Source: Ulva prolifera
Taxonomy: Eukaryota; Chlorophyta; Ulvophyceae; Ulvales; Ulvaceae
Reading direction: 5' to 3'
DNA: 64,000 nt
Assembly: GCA_023078555.1 (NCBI GenBank)
Contig: CM041198.1
Span: forward strand, 3,705,354 to 3,769,353
Positions 1-11,537 of the stretch are shown piece after piece (within the stretch, counting starts at the first letter, position 1; each line of letters begins with the position of its first letter). The notes under the pieces are model-generated. The model saw only the letters and a program-made list of their open reading frames with translations. It did not search any database and had not been told where the DNA came from. The position numbers and the translations under genes are program-made.

Positions 1-1892
1 TGATCCAATCATTCTCTGAGTTCCGGACCGATGGGAGCCGCTGCGCCCACAAAAAAGCACAGCACCAGTTGAAATCTGCTTTCGGTGATTGTGTGATCTA
101 TCTGCTACAGTGATCCAAAAAAACTGCCACATAGGGCACCTGATTCGATGAAGTGCACAAAGACAGAACAACAAAACATGCGGTGCACGGAAGCTTCTGC
201 AGCTCCTGCGTGCTCAGCTGGACACGCTTGTGTTTTGAAAAAAAAAGGTTGTGCAAACATGGCAGTGTGTGGCAGGCTTTCTCAGTGTGAACGCCTTCGG
301 CCTGGGACGCATGCGCCCTGGTCCTGTGCCCCCTTTGCAGCCACATTCAAGAGGCTGTTGTGGATGATTGTGGTTCGGCCCAGGTGATACTTTGTGTGTG
401 TAGTGTGTCCACGAGTGTTGGGTCGTCGGGCCCGATCATATGTAACAATTCCGAATGTTCAGGTGTACTTTCTGGGTGGCAGCCCTGGAATTGCTGTAAA
501 GCGCCCCAACACTGGTGGACAGCCGTCAGGATGCCGGGGCCGGGAGGTGTGATGCCCACCTCGTGCGGCCGTTTCGTCAGCACCAGGCACCCACCCACTC
601 TCTGATACGCCGCTGTGGCCCCGGGGCATTGTCATTGGCCGCCACATCTGCTCCTTGAGACAGGGCGTGTGATTGGGCTCTGCGGCATCTGCCCGGCGCT
701 ACCGCAGCACTGGAGGCGCGTCCCCAGCGGTCTCTGATGAGGCCGGCCATTGCCCACAGCGGCAGCTCAGCTATCAACCCCCCCGCCACACCCTCAGCCA
801 CCCCGGCCTCTCGCATGCCCACATCCTCTCACGTGCCACGCCCTGCGCCCCCTCAGACACCCGTCCAGCTGCTCCTGCTGAACTCAGCACAGCCGGCATT
901 GCGAGCCTGCCAGGCGCAGAGCCCGCCGGTCAGAACGCATGGCACGTAGGCACCCCCCGGCACGCCCTCCCTAGCATGCACGGTTCCAAGGTCATGTCGG
1001 GGCATCTCGTGTGAGATCAACCTCGACCTTGAGACGAGATGACCGACTTTGTGCCATCCCTATCACTCAAGTGGACTAGCATAAATTCAAGTGTAATTGC
1101 ATATTTGTGTAAAATTCATGCAGGCCATATGATATCCAGCGTGACTGACAGGCTCCTCTCCCCGTCATCGGCCTGTCATTGAGATTCTGTGTAAGTAAAG
1201 CAAATCTGGATCACTGAGCCATATTCTCGAGACATGGTCATACACTGGCTACATGGATAGGTCAAGTAAAGTAAATCTGGATTGACTGACCAGCATCCTG
1301 GACGTTGACACCTCCGAGTTGACGGGACCACATGCCGAAGGGGTAAACCACCTGGAAATCCCCCTCAGACGACCGTACGAAACTCCCAGGGCCTCCTCCT
1401 GTGCTAAGCGAGGTGGTCACGCACGGCCGCTTCAATTCCCCAAAGCGCGCACATGTGTTCTGCATAAGCGACCCCACGACCTCCTGAAAAGGAAGGAATA
1501 GCTTTTATAGGTGGCGTGTGCTGCTTGTTCAATGCAGCAAGCGGCGTGTGCTGCGTGCTGGCCTGGGCTTGAGCTGCCTGTCCGCCTGATGCACATGTGA
1601 AGTCATTGGTGGCGTGAGGCCACGGTTGCGTTGTAGCCTGTGATAATCCGACCCTGCTGCGATTGCAGACGGCATACCGGCGGACCTATAATTCGTTTTG
1701 ACGCACGGAGGTTGAATGCCGACGCATGGTGCAGTGTGCATGAATTGGGGTTTAGCACATCTGCTGCGGTTCGAGGCACTGGGGTCGCGTCGCAGTTTTG
1801 CCATTTGGGCCCAGGCTCGCACAACTCAACATCTGCAGACGTGACGCGATGCCGGGTTAGGGCTTCCTGAGGCATCGACGCCACATCCGCTG
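1..1892. other. No gene supported at the window start
   Basis: Open frames here are short and lie on both strands without domain signals or a coherent exon chain. The only recognisable item is the interspersed repeat at 1257-1334. A pyrimidine-rich stretch near 770-860 gives low-complexity Pro/Ser translations that look like composition artefacts. Confidence 0.5.
1257..1334 (+). repeat. Short interspersed repeat, copy 1 (partner at 53128)
   Basis: About 78 bp closely resembling 53128-53207. Both contain AGTAAATCTG, then ACTGA, then GACGTTGACA, then GACGGGACCACAT in the same order and spacing. A partial third match (AAGCAAATCTGGAT) lies at about 1198. It is not coding in either place. It is probably the end of a transposable element, but the class cannot be told from two copies. 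Confidence 0.6.
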
Positions 1893-2963
1893 ATGTCGGC
1901 TGGTCGGTCGCGACATGCATGCTCCACCGGTGTAACCTCGTGCGGTTCAGAATCGCATGGCCCCCGAAGTCACGGCACAGTCGTCGCCGTTCAAGCACGC
2001 AAATGCTTCCGCTTGGCCGTGAGGTGCAGCACAGCTACAATTCTCTTCGCTGGAAGTGCATGGGCATTGTCTCCAGTTGCTCTCGACAAGCCAGGCACTC
2101 CAACAACAATGTTCGGCAGGCGGAATTTAGGAGATAAGGTATCTATGGATTATGACGACATAGTCGGCTCGGGCTCGTTCAAGGACGTGTACAGGGGGCG
2201 TTATACCAAAGGGCCACGCTCGAACCAGCCCTGCGTTGAGAAACGGGTTCGGCCTGGGTCTATGAGTGCGAACGAGCTGTGTGACAGCGAGACAGAGATC
2301 AATGAAAAGGCTTTGCAGTTCGTTGAGCGATTCAACCTTGCCGGTGCCTGTAGGATGCGATTCTACTTGAACCTTTCAGAGGTATGGAGAACTCGCGGCG
2401 ACGAGCCTTGCCTCATTGAGCCATACATACGGAACTTTGAGAAGTACAATTCCAACAGCGGGTGGGTTCCGAATTCGGAAGCACATCGGGTGCTGGCAGC
2501 GCAAGCGCTGAGCCATTTCTCATATCACATCAGCGGTGGACAATTTTTGCTGTGCGATCTGCAAGGCGGAAAATTCAACAAGGGTATTGCGCTCACTGAT
2601 CCAGTCGTCATGTCCAACTCACGCCGATTTGGGCCCACCGATCTTGGCCGTGAAGGCATGTTGGCCTTTTTCAGCCAACACAGATGCAACCAATTCTGCG
2701 ACTCAAGCTGGCATATCCCCCGCGGTCGTAGCACTAACGTCAAGACTCGACAAGGCACCAGTGCCATGGCAAGCACCGGGCTGATGCTGCGTGCACACAA
2801 TCCGGTAGGACGCAACATGCTAATGCCCGCAATTGGAGAGTATGATGGTGCGATTCCCCCCTCCCCGCCACCATCACCTGATAGCTTACACCTGAAAACA
2901 ATATGCCTGCACGTGGCTCCATGTCATGGTCTGACCGGCAAGAGCTTCCGGACGGAGCCTTGA
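1893..2963 (+). CDS. Alpha-kinase (MHCK/EF2K-type atypical protein kinase)
   Basis: Predicted Ser/Thr kinase of the atypical alpha-kinase family. The domain covers roughly residues 85-285 of the 356-residue frame. Visible marks are a glycine-rich loop (GSGSFKDVYRG), the presumed ATP-binding Lys in CVEKRV, FEKYNSNSGWV, the YHISGGQFLLCDLQGG segment with the catalytic-type Asp, LTDPVVMS, FGPTDLGREG, and the zinc-site-like HRCNQFC near the end. In known family members the equivalent of this last motif binds structural zinc. The true start may be ATG 2109, just before the domain; the upstream part is basic and looks untranslated. No other domain is visible, so the substrate is unknown. The domain is read in one exon, which contrasts with the intron-rich genes elsewhere in the window and would fit a retrocopy. 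Confidence 0.78.
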   Translation: MSAGRSRHACSTGVTSCGSESHGPRSHGTVVAVQARKCFRLAVRCSTATILFAGSAWALSPVALDKPGTPTTMFGRRNLGDKVSMDYDDIVGSGSFKDVYRGRYTKGPRSNQPCVEKRVRPGSMSANELCDSETEINEKALQFVERFNLAGACRMRFYLNLSEVWRTRGDEPCLIEPYIRNFEKYNSNSGWVPNSEAHRVLAAQALSHFSYHISGGQFLLCDLQGGKFNKGIALTDPVVMSNSRRFGPTDLGREGMLAFFSQHRCNQFCDSSWHIPRGRSTNVKTRQGTSAMASTGLMLRAHNPVGRNMLMPAIGEYDGAIPPSPPPSPDSLHLKTICLHVAPCHGLTGKSFRTEP

Positions 2964-4769
2964 CCGACAGTCAAAACCTGTGCTGTGGGTATTTCAAACC
3001 TGTTTTGAGTTAGCAAAAGCCGCCTGACTTCCACTTCCTACTTACAAATCTCTGAACCTGCATACATTGTGATGCCAGAGTCGTCCCCCTCACACGCAGA
3101 GACCAAAGTGACAGGCTTGCACATGCAACAAAGTAGCTTGATCCACGCATGTTCAATGCAAACCCATGCTTCTCTGTGTGCATGCCCGGCATAACATCGG
3201 GTGCCATGCAGAAGATTCTGAAGACGGGTATACCAGCTCAGACAGTGGTGGCTACCGTGGGTACTACTAGGCGGCTGCATGGTCCACGTCCATGGATCTG
3301 CGCCTGCATTCCATCTGCATGCTGTCGCACAATTGCATCGAGCACCAGCCTTACCTCATCTAGCCACCTCAAGCTCGAGTGTACAGCATTACATACTACT
3401 TCTGTCAAAGAAGGTGGTGAAGAAGATCCTGCCTGGGGTGACCGCCGTGACTGGGGACATCTCATTGTGGCCTTTTGTCCACCTGTCGGCTGAAAGTTTC
3501 AGCCTTGGCTGGGACCCACCATCTGCGGCCCTTGGCCGGCACACCAGCATGTACGTGCTTGCCTAGGTGACAGTGCATGGCATCACACGGTCGTTGGAAA
3601 CGGCGACGAGGGTTTGCTCCTGTTGGCACGATGAGGTAGCGGTGCTTTGTATCATACACAGTAGATTCGTTGTCACGCTGTCGTGGTACAGCATCGTGTT
3701 TGTAGAGGCACTGCAGCTGTGTGCACAGTGGCTGGCCTGAGGCAAGCAGTGTTGGTATGGAACTGGGCTGCAAGATGAAGGCCCGCTGAGATGCCAGGAG
3801 TGGCACGGACGCCTGCTGGCTTGTGCAGCGGCAACGACGCGTCATTCTACAGCTGGGAATCTGCATGTTGGAAGCAGGCACCTGCTCCAACTATGTTGCT
3901 GCAGTCGTGTTGCAGCTGTACGTGTAGGACAGCACATACAAGTGCTTGCGGTTGTGGAGGTTTGTAGATGCGATCTTCAGCGATGGCATGCGTGTTGCCT
4001 CAGAATGCGCTGCCGCAGTGTGTATTCTGGTATGATTTGGTGGGCTGCCCGGCTAGGTAATGTTGTGTGGGCGGGGAATTCATAGAGTTTGGCAGATGCA
4101 GCAATCTGCTACTACTTCTGCCCACCACCACGATTGGCAGGTGATATGAACCGAAGGCTGTGAACAGGTTGCACTTATTACGGCCTGCTGCCTCGATGAT
4201 CACATATTCAAGCGTTGCCACTGGGTTCACTCAGAAGTTCAGTTGAGTCTCAGAGCTGCTTTCCACTGCATTGCACCTGCCCGCTGCCAAGTCACACGGG
4301 TTGGAATGTGCTTAAACAATTGCAGCGCACCTGAGCTAAATAGGCCCATCCATGCACAACTCTTCTTGATTTCCCGGTCACTCACAGCAAGACCTCAGGC
4401 ACTGGCTTTGCCCGCATACATGGAGCTGTGACTAAAGGATTCGCTGAATTAGATTGGGTGATTGGATGCGGAACTTGGCATAGCCCTCCCCCCTCTCCCC
4501 CCGCCAAGGCTTGGCGACAAATGGCTCAGTCGTGAATCATGGGTAGCATGCCCTGTAGTCCATGCCCTGTAGTCCACTTCTGGGGGCAGGGCTGATGAAA
4601 AAAACGGGTTGAGCTGCAATGCTGTGCGATGTTTGTGATGCTGTCCGCCTCTTTACCTCTGTGGTAATACACATGCTCCACAAAGCTGAATGACATGGCT
4701 TTCCTCACACAATTTGGTGGCATTCGACCAAACAAGAAAAGCTGCCAGATGGCCTAAACCACAGAGACT
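2964..4769. other. Intergenic, nothing recognised
   Basis: No ORF with a domain, no exon chain and no clear repeat was found in this stretch. A short C-rich run occurs near 4488-4503. A 12-base direct repeat (CATGCCCTGTAG) occurs at 4547 and 4561. Confidence 0.4.
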
Positions 4770-6240
4770 ACACTGTGCACATGTCATCAGGTGTACGCCT
4801 GCAGGTGGAACAGGCTGCTGTACGGCAGCACTTGTGGGACCTTCAGCAGAGCATCCGCGGCCACAGGAAGGCAAAAAGGCGGTGCGCGTCGGCTGTTGCT
4901 CTTTGCGGGCACTGGCTGAGCCGCTTGAGCCGCTCCTGGCCCTCGCGCTGCCGGGGTAGATACAAGCGCTACTCCCCGTCCGCACGCGGAATGAGCTAGA
5001 CACGGGCCTGTCATTCGACTTGAGCGGCCCCTCCTTGATCAGCAGCTTCAGCTATGAGTCCAGCATACAAAGCTCCTTCGCATCCCGGGCCGCGAGTTTT
5101 GCTGAGACCAGAAGAGTCGTGCCAGCCTGTCGGCGAGCTAGCCTGTCAGCTGCGGGCGGCGGCAGTCTCTCCAGGCGGCTGCGGCAGAACGGGCATGCAG
5201 AGGATGCGGAGAAAGTGCTGCTGGGGGAGCTGCTGCACGATAATGCACTGCAGGCGGCCCTCGGGGCGACAGGGGAGCGGCTGCAGACGGTGTTCCTGCC
5301 GTGCTCCACGCTGCTGGAGTGCCTGCTGCCTCGCCTCGAGCTCAGGATAGACACCGTGCGACGCCCTGTTGTACCTCTGTGTCTTCTGCATCATCGATCT
5401 CGTGTACCCACTTGAAGAGTCCCACCGAATGCCACATGCACCTTGCCATTGCTGCACCATGGTTGCGTGTGTCTGCCGCCAGATGGCTTGGCATGCGGGC
5501 ACACGCACATGCATCCCTACCTAAACATGTAATTGTACAATCACAGCCGTCACGGTTTGTAGCTGTGTATGCGCCTCCACAGTGCGAAAGGTTTGCATCT
5601 GTCCGGCATAACACGGGGCCGCGCATCATGATGGGCACAGCCGCATACAGTAGCACTTGACGCCAGCGGTGCAGATGCATGTAATCGCCACATGTCGTTC
5701 ATGTAGGGGCTCTGCCACCCGCCGGCTTCCCGCCTCGCCTTGGTGGACACACTCCAAGTCCACACACCAACCGCGTGCCCACCCGGTGCAGATGCGGAAG
5801 GCGCGGCCAGGGCTGACAGGCGCCAGTCATGGCGGCGGGCGATCGCCGTGAGAGTGCGGTTCGTGCGTGACCTCCGGGCCGCCGCCGCACTGTGTGACCG
5901 CCTCACCGCACACAGCCGTGCAGCCCTGCAGGTGCTCTTCCACTCCTGGCAGTCTTACCAGCACAAGGCAGCGTTGCCTTGTGATTATTCTCATTCGCTG
6001 TGTGCACTGTTACTGTTGCCTGGGATCGGCACAGCATCAGGGGCTGGTTGCGGGGAGTTGCCTGCGACGTGCACACATACACACTGCCATTGCGGTTCCC
6101 CTGGTTGCTGCTCGCGGTGCTACCTGCCTTGCTTGCTTTGTCCTTGTAACATACTCCCTTTTATGCAAGCATGCCAAGGTCTATATTAGCACAAAGTCTT
6201 ACGCACAGCATCCGGCGGTGTCAACGTTGATGGATCCTGC
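4770..6240 (+). repeat. Left arm of a large imperfect inverted repeat
   Basis: This arm matches the reverse complement of about 9299-10880 along its length. Matching landmarks are the RGHRKAKRRCASAVALCGHW coding block, the NGHAEDAE block, the RFVRDLRAAAALCDRL block and the terminal GTTGATGGATCC. Smaller inverted matches continue inward (about 6770-6950 versus 8035-8235), so the structure is a roughly 6-kb decayed palindrome centred near 7.6 kb. Divergence is clear (substitutions and indels), so this is not a recent assembly duplication. Confidence 0.8.
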
Positions 6241-6984
6241 TGCTTGACTGGCAACTGCTGCAGCTGACACGCGCGCATGTCGCTGATCGGCGCTCGAGAG
6301 AGAGTTCAACATCGTTTTGGGAAATGTAGCCCCTGAAAATGGACCTGTGATCGCAAGGGTTCAAGACCATTTCCGCAGCTGCAGCAGGAGGGGCAACGCA
6401 CCTTTGGCCTGCAGCATGCAGTTTATGGTCTCTCAGCGTGGCTGTCAGAGGGCGATCCGCAGCAGCCCAGCTGGATGTCTCTGAATGTCACAACCCGCCG
6501 AGTGAAAGCCTAGAATGCACTAGAGCTCATCTGATGGCAGGTCACAGACGGGCCCCGTATGGCCAACTTCAGCGCCAGAGCCCAAATTTGTTTCACACAG
6601 TCAAGTGCCTGTGAGGCCTTTTCAGTGCCTGAGGTTGCTGAGTCATTGTATAGGATATTATTTTGGGATTCTCGCTGAGATGTCAGTCTGCGATCGTCTC
6701 TGGCTGCTTTCGCAGTGACCGGCTCTTGCTGAAGCTTGCCTCTGCACAGGTGCCTCTGCACAGGTGCCTCCTTACAAAGCATCTCCTGACTGCCAAGATT
6801 TGTGCAGGAGATCTGGGGTGCGCATGCACAGCTGGCCTGCGCTGAAGACGAGGTGCAGGGAGTTGGCGCTGCAATAGCAATGTTGGTGAGCTCACGGAGG
6901 GGCTGCATGCCACTGTTCAAGCGAATTTGTGACGAAGCTGCTGCCTCACCTCAAGAGAATTCGCTTCATTCACGTTTCAACTAA
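4775..6984 (+). pseudogene. Unrecognised duplicated gene, left (+) copy, degraded
   Basis: At least three coding blocks can be followed because they are repeated in the right copy: block a at 4799-5400 (LQVEQAAVRQHLWDLQ..., then SYESSIQSSF..., then GELLHDNALQAALGATGE), block b at 5740-5960 (RVRFVRDLRAAAALCDRL, ALQVLFHSWQ) and block c at 6800-6950 (QEIWGAHAQLA, AAIAMLVSS). Block a changes frame between about 4970 and 5010 through loss of one C relative to the right copy, giving an early stop at 4997-4999, so this copy looks damaged. The predicted protein is Arg/Ala-rich and helical. The L...F..W spacing faintly recalls Sfi1-type centrin-binding repeats, but that is only a resemblance. Function unknown. 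Confidence 0.5.
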
Positions 6985-8034
6985 GCTGTGGCGATTGTGA
7001 ATCTGCGGCACTCGATGTATATAGCCGTGAATCAGTGTGTTACTGAAACTTCGCAGGTTTTTGGCACAAGCAACTCGATGTTCCCTGGACCATCGCTTGA
7101 AAATTGGGAACAGTTTTTGCTAGTTAGCCGGTCTGAAATAGACTTTAAAATTCCAACGGCTGTAAATCATCATTCTGTCCACCTTGAGCGCCAGCCACCC
7201 ACCTAAAACAGATAGGTAACCTTGGTGAGTCGTGTGATCGCTTTGATATCTTCTAAATTACGTGTGCGCGCATCTCGTCTGTAGCTTGACAACGTCAGTC
7301 AGGGCTCTCAATACGCAGGTCGAAGCCAGGATTCGAAAATGCCACAATGCAATGCTTGCTTCGGTTTCTTTGGTGGCGCGAACCAGGTCGTCGCGCCACT
7401 GCATGGGTAGGCTGTCGTCTATGTATTGGCGATATAGACAATGCACTACATCTGTGACATAGCGGTGTGCCCGTTCAGCCACGCAGCAACATGTCGCATG
7501 GCCATGCTGCGAGTGCCTGCTATGAACACAAAACATAGACTTACACGCGATATTGCCATAGCTGGATATTTCGTCACAGCACAAATCGCCTCTCCCTTCG
7601 CTGCCTGTTCCGCAATTTCCCTGCCAGGCAAGCAGCGAATTTATGCATGGCTGATTACACGTGATTCGGTGACTCAAAATTACACAGCCTGGTTTGAAGC
7701 TTTAAGACGCACGGCGATGGGTGCCTGGTACGTTGGTACAAGAGGGCAGCTATCGTGCAGCTGCACAACAGTGCCAGGTGCCGGTGAGGACCTGTGCTAC
7801 TCAAGATGTACACTCACAGCCATACTACGACATCAGTACGCATTGAGAGTGTAGCTTTAGCGTGCCCCTGTGCTTGTCTGGGCTGCAGATCTCAAGTTGT
7901 GGTATCTTCCAAATTGCAACAAAATTGCAGCAGCAGGCTAGTCCACTACGAGACACCTCGAGCGCGGCCCGTTCCACACGTTGACTGCTGATCAATTCCA
8001 TAATTGGCGATGACGCATATGGTAAAGCAGCGAC
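6985..8034. other. Spacer at the palindrome centre
   Basis: The central spacer between the inverted arms. Several frames of 60-140 codons occur on both strands, none with a domain or partner elsewhere in the window. No gene is supported. Confidence 0.4.
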
Positions 8035-10873
8035 TGTCACAGATGCGCTTGAACAATGGCATGCAGCTCCTCCGGGGAGCTCACCAACATTGCCATCGCC
8101 GCCCCAATTGCCTGCACCTCCTCGTCACCTCCGGCCAGCTTTGCATGCGCGGCCCAAATCTCCTGCACAAGTCATGGCAGTCTGTTTTGCAAGGAGATAC
8201 CTGTACAGGGAAAATCTTGAACAGCGTGCTAATGTCTGCTCGTTCTGGTCTGTCTCCTTTCTTGTGTAGGCACCGTAGTGAAAAGCATCTGGAATATTCA
8301 CGTGCTGCTGATGTCTTCACGTCCTACATCGCACGTGCAACCATCGGGGCAGTTCTGCCACCTGTCCCAGTGGCACATCGTGATCGGCATGTCTCCGCCG
8401 TTGCGGTTTTGGTGCGGCAGTTGCTCGCTCGGCCAGGTCCTTATGACTGTGCCTCTGGTGTTTCGTGGTCTGATGTAGCGGTTGTTCTTATTGTCGGTGT
8501 TGATGGTGTTGGTGGTGATGCTGGGGTGTCGGGTGTTGCAAATCGCCCGTCCCCTCTCGGTGAATTGGCTCGTGTTGTTGCATTCTGTGGCGCAAGTCAG
8601 AGTTTGCGGCAGCATGTTGCTTGGATGCCTCTTTCGGTCCCGGATTTCGGAGTTGTCAATGTCCAAATGGATACGGCCATTGTAATCATGCATACATACA
8701 GCTACGGCCTAGTGCCATGACTGCGTGAGTGGATTTGCGTGTGTATTCCTGGCAACGGCTCGCTGCCCGGCCTCTGTCCTTTGTAACTACATACATACAT
8801 ACAGCTGATCACCGTGGCAGCAATTCACTGCTGCACAATGCCTGATGCCTCAGCACAGATCCACATCTGCTCTTGTGGAATCCCAGCAGAACAGCAATCA
8901 CGTCTTAGATTGCTACAGAAGCTGGCTTGACTGAGGTCAAGGGTGGCCAGTCCTCAGCCCTCCTGCTTCGTTCAGACAATACAACTTTGCACACGAAGCC
9001 AATGCAGGCGTTACGCTGATCAGATTCCTCAGGCACATATGTCGCCTGAAGTATATGATTCTAGATGCATAAGACTCCTGATGTTCCCCCTCTCAGAGCG
9101 ACCGAGCGGCCGCTCGATCAGGTAGTGGTGCGATGCCTCTTTTGCTGCTACTGCTGAAAAGATTGTAATCTCTCATGGTTACGATGCCACGTTCACAGCC
9201 TTGCTTATAGCAACCAGGTAGGGACTACACTGGATTCATTGTCATGTGCTGATCAGCAGAAAATCACGTTTCAGACGCACCAGTGAGCAGTCAATAACCG
9301 GATCCATCAACATTGACACCACCTGTGACATAAGCTACTGCGCTGGTTGAGCCCTTGGCACGTTTGCATGAACGCCATGCACACACATGTGTGTGTGAAG
9401 ACAGTTCCGGCGGCCAGCCACACATGCTGTGCCGATCCCAGGGAATGGCAAGCGCTTACACAACGGATGAGAATGCTGCAATGAGAAGGTAGCATCGCCT
9501 TGTGCAGGGAGATGTGCTATGACCCAGCCTAGGCTGAACAAAATAGCTATGAGCAGAAGAGCACCTGCAGGGCTGCACGGCTGTGTGCGGTGAGGCGGTC
9601 ACACAGTGCGGCGGCGGCCCGGAGGTCACGCACGAACCGCACTCTCACCGCGATCGCCCGCCGCTGTGACTGGCGCCTGTGAGCCCTGGCTGCGCCTTCC
9701 GCATCTGCACCGGGTGGGCACGCGGTGTGCATGCGGCCTTGGAGCGCATCTACCAAGGCGAGGCGGGAGGCCGGCGGCGGGCAGGGCCCCTGCATGCGGG
9801 ACATGCATACGAGACGTGTACATCCGCACGACCAGTGCTGTGGGCGTGCGCGTGGCTGCATGCATTATGATGCACGGTACCGTGGCCATTGTGCCAGACA
9901 GCTAGGTGCACAGGTGAAGCTAGATGCAGGCGTGCGCAGGCGGGCAGGTGGTGCCTGTGGAAGTCCGGCGGGACTCCCACCGCTCGGAGCACCGGTGCAC
10001 CACGGGAACCGTGCACGTCTCCACGTGCAAGGGTGCCGTTATATAATTACACACCCGGTATATCACTGCATTGCCACAGTGACTGACGTCACTTTACGCA
10101 TGCATCTCCCTGCCAAGGGTACCTGGCGGCAGAATGTCTTTCGCTGTATTTGTCTGCGTCCGTAAACTCTTGCGCAATGCACATGCATGTGGCGGCAATC
10201 ACACCCAATCGGCAATGGCAAGCTGCATGTAGCGAGGGTATGTGAGACTGATGAAAGGAAGATGCAGAGGTACAGCAGGGCGTCGCACGGAGGGTATCCT
10301 GCACCCGAGGCGAGGCAGCAGGCGCCCCACCAGCGCGGAGCACGTCAGGAACACCGTCTGCAGCCGCTCCCCTGTCGCCCTGAGGGCCGCCTGCAGCGCA
10401 TCATCGTGCAGCAGCTCCCCCAGCAGCTCGTCCTCCGCATCCTCTGCATGCCCGTTCTGCCGCACCTGCCTGGCAAAAGAAAACCCGCCCCCGGCCGACA
10501 GGCCAGCACGCCGACAGGCTGGAATGTCTCCACTGATCTCAGCCACACTCGCGGCCCGGGACACGAATGAGCTTTGCATACATATGCTGGACTCGTAGCC
10601 GAAGCTACCGAGCGAGGAGGGGTCGCTCAAGTCGAACGTCAGGCCCGTGTCTAGCTCAGTCCGCGTGCGGATGGGGGAGTAGCGCTTGTATCTACCCTGG
10701 CAGCGCAAGCGCCAGGTGTGGCTCAAGCGGCGTAGCCAGTGCCCGCAGAGAGCAACAGCCGACGCGCACCGCCTCTTCGCCTTCCTGTGGCCGCGGATGC
10801 TCTGCTCAAGGTCCCACAAGCGCTGCCGTACAACAGCCTGCTCAACCTGTAGGCAGACCATGACCATGTGCAC
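8035..10873 (-). CDS. Unrecognised duplicated gene, right (-) copy
   Basis: Mirror copy of the gene on the left arm. Block a is open without interruption over 10199-10873 (about 225 codons) where the left copy is frameshifted. It includes LWDLEQSIRGHRKAKRRC, TFDLSDPSSLGSFGYESS and GELLHDDALQAALRATGE. Block b lies at 9547-9800. Block c (8035-8170) encodes QEIWAAHAKLAGGDEEVQ, AIGAAMAMLVSSPEELHA and then a stop, which looks like the true C-terminus. Exon joins were not resolved. No known domain is recognised; the protein would be helical and basic near its start. The intact block a and plausible terminal exon make this the more likely functional copy. Confidence 0.5.
8360..8803 (+). mobile_element. 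Two concatenated non-LTR retrotransposon 3' tails
   Basis: From about 8636 (CCCGGATTTCGGAG...) the sequence matches the reverse complement of about 52520-52620 and ends in CATGCATACATAC. It is followed at 8703-8803 by the block ending CTTTGTAACTACATACATAC, which recurs at 40945-41036, 47245-47340 and, reversed, 51738-51840. Short tandem CATA tails are typical of non-LTR retrotransposon 3' ends. The GT-rich stretch upstream (8360-8640) is probably the 3' region of the first element. Both are strongly 5'-truncated. Confidence 0.65.
8804..9298. other. Spacer, nothing recognised
   Basis: About 500 bases between the retrotransposon tail and the inner edge of the right inverted arm. No coding frame with support, no repeat partner identified. 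Confidence 0.35.
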
Positions 10874-10880
10874 GGCACGT
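9299..10880 (-). repeat. Right arm of the large inverted repeat
   Basis: Reverse-complement partner of 4770-6240. The inner boundary GGATCCATCAACATTGACACC mirrors GTGTCAACGTTGATGGATCC at 6219-6238. The outer boundary lies just beyond the LQVEQA block, near 10870. Confidence 0.8.
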
Positions 10881-11537
10881 CTTCATGCTCGTGCGGTAGC
10901 TTTCAAAGCTCGTTTTCATGCCACTGTCATCCTGCCAGTAGATCCATCACATGTGTCATCCCATCTTGTAAAGCACGTGAGTCATCAGGGCAGAGCTGGA
11001 GAGGCGGATACCACCGCAGGCAATGCATTGCACATATGTGAGAGCCACAGTGCACAGCCTCACAGCGCAACTTGAACCCGCTCACATCAGCACTACCCTC
11101 AACCGTAGACCGCAAAGCATAAATCACATGGTATGCACGACCAAGTCATTCGTTGATACGTCTTGGATGGGACCTTAGGCTATGAATGGTAGGCTATAGT
11201 GCGCCACAATCCACATACATTACTCCATACCACAGCAGCAAAGGATCAGCTCCTTGTGCAGCATGCAAGCGGCCACAATCTGTGCCTACGTCTGAGGCTC
11301 TGCCGTGAATGACCAGGGCCCAGAATGCTTCAGCTAAGGTGCGCTGCAGGCATGTCCCAACCAACGAGAAAGGCGTGTCGGATGGACTCCACAGTCGGAG
11401 GCTGCAGCTTGATGAAGCTCCATGCACATCGAGGTGCAGACATGCAGGACAGCTCTGCGACTGTGCTGCACAAGCCGCTGTACACAAGCCGTGGCAGCAG
11501 GACACTTTCTACCATGTGCATCTGGATGTGCAGCCTC
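10881..11537. other. Intergenic between the palindrome and the large minus-strand gene
   Basis: No domain or repeat was recognised. Part may be the 3' UTR of the large minus-strand gene, whose last plausible coding exon ends near 11538. Confidence 0.35.

Noticed and set aside
4651-5003. Minus-strand frame opposite the first duplicated block
   Set aside because: The plus-strand reading is the one conserved in the inverted copy (10.2-10.87 kb).
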